A stretch of 64,000 nucleotides of DNA from Alteromonas gilva. GTDB lineage: Bacteria; Pseudomonadota; Gammaproteobacteria; Enterobacterales; Alteromonadaceae. The first letter of the stretch is position 1; the number at the start of each line of letters is the position of its first letter. Below, piece after piece: positions 61,203 through 64,000 of this stretch. The position numbers and the translations under genes are program-made. A model generated the notes under the pieces. The model saw only the letters and a program-made list of their open reading frames with translations, was not told where the DNA came from and searched no databases. The DNA lies in NCBI RefSeq assembly GCF_028595265.1, contig NZ_JAQQXP010000001.1:2604001-2668000 (forward strand), in the 5' to 3' direction.

Positions 61203-62573
61203 ATGTCACAGCACCACATACTTTATGCATTGGATGATAAACCCGGCTTTATGGTTAGCCTTACTGCGGCAGTACAACACATGCTGGCCAGCTTTGTAGG
61301 TGTTGTGACCCCAACCCTGATTATTGCGTCAGCACTGGGTTTGCAGGCCGAAATACCTTATCTGATTAGCATGGCACTGCTGGTGACTGGTATTGGTACC
61401 TTTATTCAAACCAAAGGTTTCGGACCGGTGGGCAGTGGTCTGGTGGCCATTCAGGGCACCAGTTTTGCCTTTATCAGCGCGTTATTACTGGTAGGCACCA
61501 CCATTAAATCCAGGGGCGGCAGCAACGATGAGATCCTGGCCATGATGTTTGGCGTGTGTTTTTGGGGTGCGTTTGTCGAAATCATTCTCAGTCAGTTTAT
61601 CCAGCAGATAAAACGCGTCATCACCCCCATTACTACCGGCGTCGTGATTATCGCCATCGGTATTTCCCTAATTAAAGTTGGTATGACTGACCTGGCCGGT
61701 GGTTTTAACAGTGACAGTTTTGGCGATGTCGCGAATTTGAATCTAGGCCTGGGTGTATTGCTAATCATCATAATTTTTAACTCACACCGTAACCGCTGGT
61801 TGCGGCTTTCGGCGATTTTTATTGGCATGACCGTGGGTACCCTTGTGGCTTATGCCGCTGGCATGACCGACTTTTCAGCGCTATCGTCGTTACCTTACTT
61901 TAGTTTTCCGCAACCCTTTAAATACGGTTTTGATTTTGACTGGTCGCTGTTTTTACCTGTCGCCCTTATTTATTTTTTTACCGCCATCGAAACCGCCGGC
62001 GATCTCACCGCCAACAGTTTGTTTTGCCAGTTGCCGATTAAAGGCGATAAATACCTTAAGCGTATTCGAGCCGGCATACTCGGAGATGGGCTGAATTCTT
62101 TAATCGCCGCCGTGCTGTGTACCTTTCCAAATACCACCTTTGGGCAGAATAACGGGGTCATTCAAATGACCGGCATCGCAAGTCGTAAAGTGGGCTATTT
62201 TGTGGCCGCTGTGTTTGTAGTCCTGGGCACTTTTCCCTTTATTGGTGCACTGTTACAAGCGATCCCTAAACCCGTCTTAGGCGGTGCCACGCTGGTCATG
62301 TTTGCGATGGTTGCGGTCGGCGGGGTAAAAATTCTTACCACTGAACCACTCAATCAGCGCAACAGCCTGATCACTGCGTGTTCCCTGGGGATGGGGCTCG
62401 GCGTAATGCTGGTTGCAGATGTACTTGCTCAATTACCTGCCTGGCTGGGTAACATCTTTTTGTCACCGGTAACGACCGCCGGGATGACCGCTATCGTGTT
62501 AACGCTGGTATTACCCAACCCCGCAGTATCTCAGCAGGTACCAGCGGATCAGCCAAAGCCAGATGAACAATGA
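61203..62573 (+). CDS. NCS2-family purine/xanthine permease
   Basis: 456-residue inner-membrane symporter with about fourteen helices in two inverted repeats. The NAT signature QNNGVIQMTG (about residues 315-324) and the QGTSFAFI segment (about 85-92) are those of bacterial xanthine/uric acid permeases such as XanQ and UacT. It is coupled to the exported deaminase gene. Substrates could be hypoxanthine, xanthine or urate, which the downstream catabolic enzymes would finally turn into allantoate; the urate-to-allantoate steps are not in this window. Confidence 0.93.
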   Translation: MSQHHILYALDDKPGFMVSLTAAVQHMLASFVGVVTPTLIIASALGLQAEIPYLISMALLVTGIGTFIQTKGFGPVGSGLVAIQGTSFAFISALLLVGTTIKSRGGSNDEILAMMFGVCFWGAFVEIILSQFIQQIKRVITPITTGVVIIAIGISLIKVGMTDLAGGFNSDSFGDVANLNLGLGVLLIIIIFNSHRNRWLRLSAIFIGMTVGTLVAYAAGMTDFSALSSLPYFSFPQPFKYGFDFDWSLFLPVALIYFFTAIETAGDLTANSLFCQLPIKGDKYLKRIRAGILGDGLNSLIAAVLCTFPNTTFGQNNGVIQMTGIASRKVGYFVAAVFVVLGTFPFIGALLQAIPKPVLGGATLVMFAMVAVGGVKILTTEPLNQRNSLITACSLGMGLGVMLVADVLAQLPAWLGNIFLSPVTTAGMTAIVLTLVLPNPAVSQQVPADQPKPDEQ

Positions 62574-62755
62574 GCCGCGCATTCTATGCCGGCGTGCCGC
62601 TGGCGTTTACTCTCTTGGTGCAAGGTGTCAGCGAATGTCACTGCGATGGTGCAAAGCACGAATCAGGCCGGTTGAATTAACATTTTGATAACGTAGCGAC
62701 GATTTGAGCGATTATTTTTGTTTATATTTTTCAATAAGTTAAATTTCAAACTAAT

Positions 62756-62773
62756 CCTGTCCATGTGGTCAGG
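62756..62773. promoter_or_regulatory. Palindromic operator upstream of the TonB-receptor gene
   Basis: CCTGTCCA (62756-62763) and TGGTCAGG (62766-62773) around two bases. The arms match at seven of eight positions. The core CTGNCCA-N2-TGGTCAG is shared with the site at 59701-59718. It lies 83 bases before the receptor ATG, near where a promoter would be. Confidence 0.62.
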
Positions 62774-62856
62774 ATTTTGGCATTAAACCTGCAAAGCAAG
62801 TGTCTGCATAGCAAGAATTCATATAATACTTACAAATCCAGAATATGAGGAAAACC

Positions 62857-64000
62857 ATGAAAACAACTAAGTTTAGTGTGACGCCACTAGCATTGGCGGT
62901 CACCACCGGATTAATGATGCTGGCCCCCGGCGCGTCACTGGCTCAGGAAGAACCTACCGATGCAGAAATTGAGAAAATTGAAGTTAAAGGTTCACTGGGT
63001 AGCTTACCCGGCCAGGATGTAGAAGCCGTATTTGGTTTTGGTAAATCTATTCTGGAAACACCGCGTTCAGCATCGACGATCAGTTCTGAACAAATGGAGC
63101 GTTTTAACGTTTCTGATATCGACGAACTGGTTGCTTTCGCTCCCGGTACGTTTACCCAGTCATTTTTCGGCGTAGCCGGTTCGCTTGATATTCGGGGGAA
63201 TCCTGGTGAGGCCTATTTCCGTGGCATGAAGCGTTTGGACAACCCGGGGAACTACCCTACGCCTATCGGCGCTTCAAGTCGTATCGATATCGTCCGTGGT
63301 CCGGCATCGCCGATATATGGCCCGTCTAAAATTGGTGGTTACCTCAACTTTAATCCTAAATCTGCCCGTGCTTCCTCTGGTCAGTACCTTGACACACCAA
63401 CAGGCGCTATGTCGTATACTCACGGCACCTGGGATAAAAGCATTATCACTGCCGAAGTCGGCGGCCCTGCTAAAGTTGCGGGCAAGGAAATGGGTTACTA
63501 CGTTTACGGTGAGATTGAAAACTCAGGCAGTTATTACGATAACACCGACACTGACCAGTCTATCATCCAGGCTTCATTTAACATTGATTTAAGCGATAAC
63601 CTGCGCGTTGAATTTGGCGGTATGTATCACAACTATCAGGGTAATCAGGTTGCCGGTTGGAACCGCTTAACCCAGGACTTGGTTGATGATGGCACTTATG
63701 TAACTGGTACTGCACAAAATATCGATACCGATAACAGCGGTGACATCTCACACGAGGAGTATACTGCTGTACAGGGGCAGTTAAACCCGTTTATTTTTAC
63801 CCCTGCAGTTCCTTTAGACAGCGTCACTGGTGATTTTTTCTCTCCCTTGATGGCACTGGAAAATGTTGGTTCCACCACTCTCAACGGCAACCAGACACTG
63901 GTTGCGCCGGATGATCAACTGGGCAACAAAGCGACTACCCTGTACTTTGATGTTATTTACTATGCTGGTGACTGGGAAATCAAAAACCAGTTATTTTATG
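62857..64000 (+). CDS. TonB-dependent outer-membrane receptor (3' part beyond window)
   Basis: At least 381 residues, open at the window edge. A signal peptide of about 30 residues ends at SLAQEE, followed by an IEKIEVKGS TonB-box-like segment and the plug domain (about 60-170: SKSILETPRSAST-like start, IDELVAFAPG, RIDIVRGPASPIYGPSKIGG). Barrel strands begin near residue 185. A GAGG site precedes the ATG. It is read from 62857 because no stop codon occurs before 64000. Position and the shared operator suggest it imports nucleosides, purines or an oligonucleotide, which is inference. Confidence 0.92.
   Translation, partial: MKTTKFSVTPLALAVTTGLMMLAPGASLAQEEPTDAEIEKIEVKGSLGSLPGQDVEAVFGFGKSILETPRSASTISSEQMERFNVSDIDELVAFAPGTFTQSFFGVAGSLDIRGNPGEAYFRGMKRLDNPGNYPTPIGASSRIDIVRGPASPIYGPSKIGGYLNFNPKSARASSGQYLDTPTGAMSYTHGTWDKSIITAEVGGPAKVAGKEMGYYVYGEIENSGSYYDNTDTDQSIIQASFNIDLSDNLRVEFGGMYHNYQGNQVAGWNRLTQDLVDDGTYVTGTAQNIDTDNSGDISHEEYTAVQGQLNPFIFTPAVPLDSVTGDFFSPLMALENVGSTTLNGNQTLVAPDDQLGNKATTLYFDVIYYAGDWEIKNQLFY

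Noticed and set aside
1..64000. tRNA, rRNA, CRISPR array, prophage or insertion sequence
   Set aside because: No cloverleaf-like gene, rRNA stretch, regularly spaced repeats, phage structural gene or transposase was seen on reading both strands.

Overview
The window reads as the chromosome of a marine gammaproteobacterium of the order Alteromonadales, most likely Alteromonadaceae. This rests on gene order (pilZ-mfd-csiV, pheST-ihfA, thrS-infC-rpmI-rplT), the gene repertoire (TonB receptor, PhoX lipoprotein, several sodium/anion and bicarbonate transporters) and an integron of the chromosomal type. The genus cannot be fixed from sequence reading alone. I saw no rRNA, tRNA, CRISPR array, prophage or insertion sequence.

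Layout. 1-4.1 kb: the intI end of an integron. The integrase gene points right; five complete cassettes and the first bases of a sixth point left, each with a recognisable attC site. 4.1-18.5 kb: housekeeping genes (phosphoribosyltransferase, a lone LolC/E-type permease, PilZ protein, mfd, csiV, cobalamin adenosyltransferase, an anion symporter, nagZ, a penicillin-acylase-type hydrolase, ybaK). 18.6-22.4 kb: pheS-pheT-ihfA. 22.6-33.4 kb: accessory genes (isochorismatase-type hydrolase, CsbD, an RND efflux pair with a divergent LysR gene, a di-haem cytochrome lipoprotein and a PhoX phosphatase lipoprotein behind a four-unit Pho box). 33.5-37.7 kb: thrS-infC-rpmI-rplT and rluF; the accessory block therefore lies between two gene groups that are contiguous in Escherichia coli. 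38-44.3 kb: lipoprotein metallophosphoesterase, second anion symporter, fructosamine-kinase family gene, DUF3080 lipoprotein, CPBP membrane protein.

44.5-50.4 kb: a LysR gene followed by two carbonic anhydrase-SulP transporter modules. The anhydrases are about 90% identical and both modules have the same 57-bp upstream block with ATAG-N7-CTAT palindromes, so one regulator probably controls both as an inorganic-carbon uptake system.

50.5-64 kb: purine nitrogen scavenging. An RpiR regulator, an MFS transporter and a tightly overlapping operon (amidase, gamma-glutamyltransferase homologue, TSUP permease, class V aminotransferase, allantoate-amidohydrolase family enzyme, cupin) match the Klebsiella hpx logic for allantoate to ureidoglycine to oxalurate to oxamate to oxalate. 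Next come an exported adenosine deaminase homologue, an NCS2 purine permease and a TonB-dependent receptor that runs off the window. The deaminase operon and the receptor share a CTGACCA-N2-TGGTCAG operator, which suggests an outer-membrane-to-cytoplasm purine or nucleoside uptake path feeding the catabolic operon. This coupled locus, the duplicated carbon-uptake modules and the Pho-box/PhoX/cytochrome pair are the most interesting parts.
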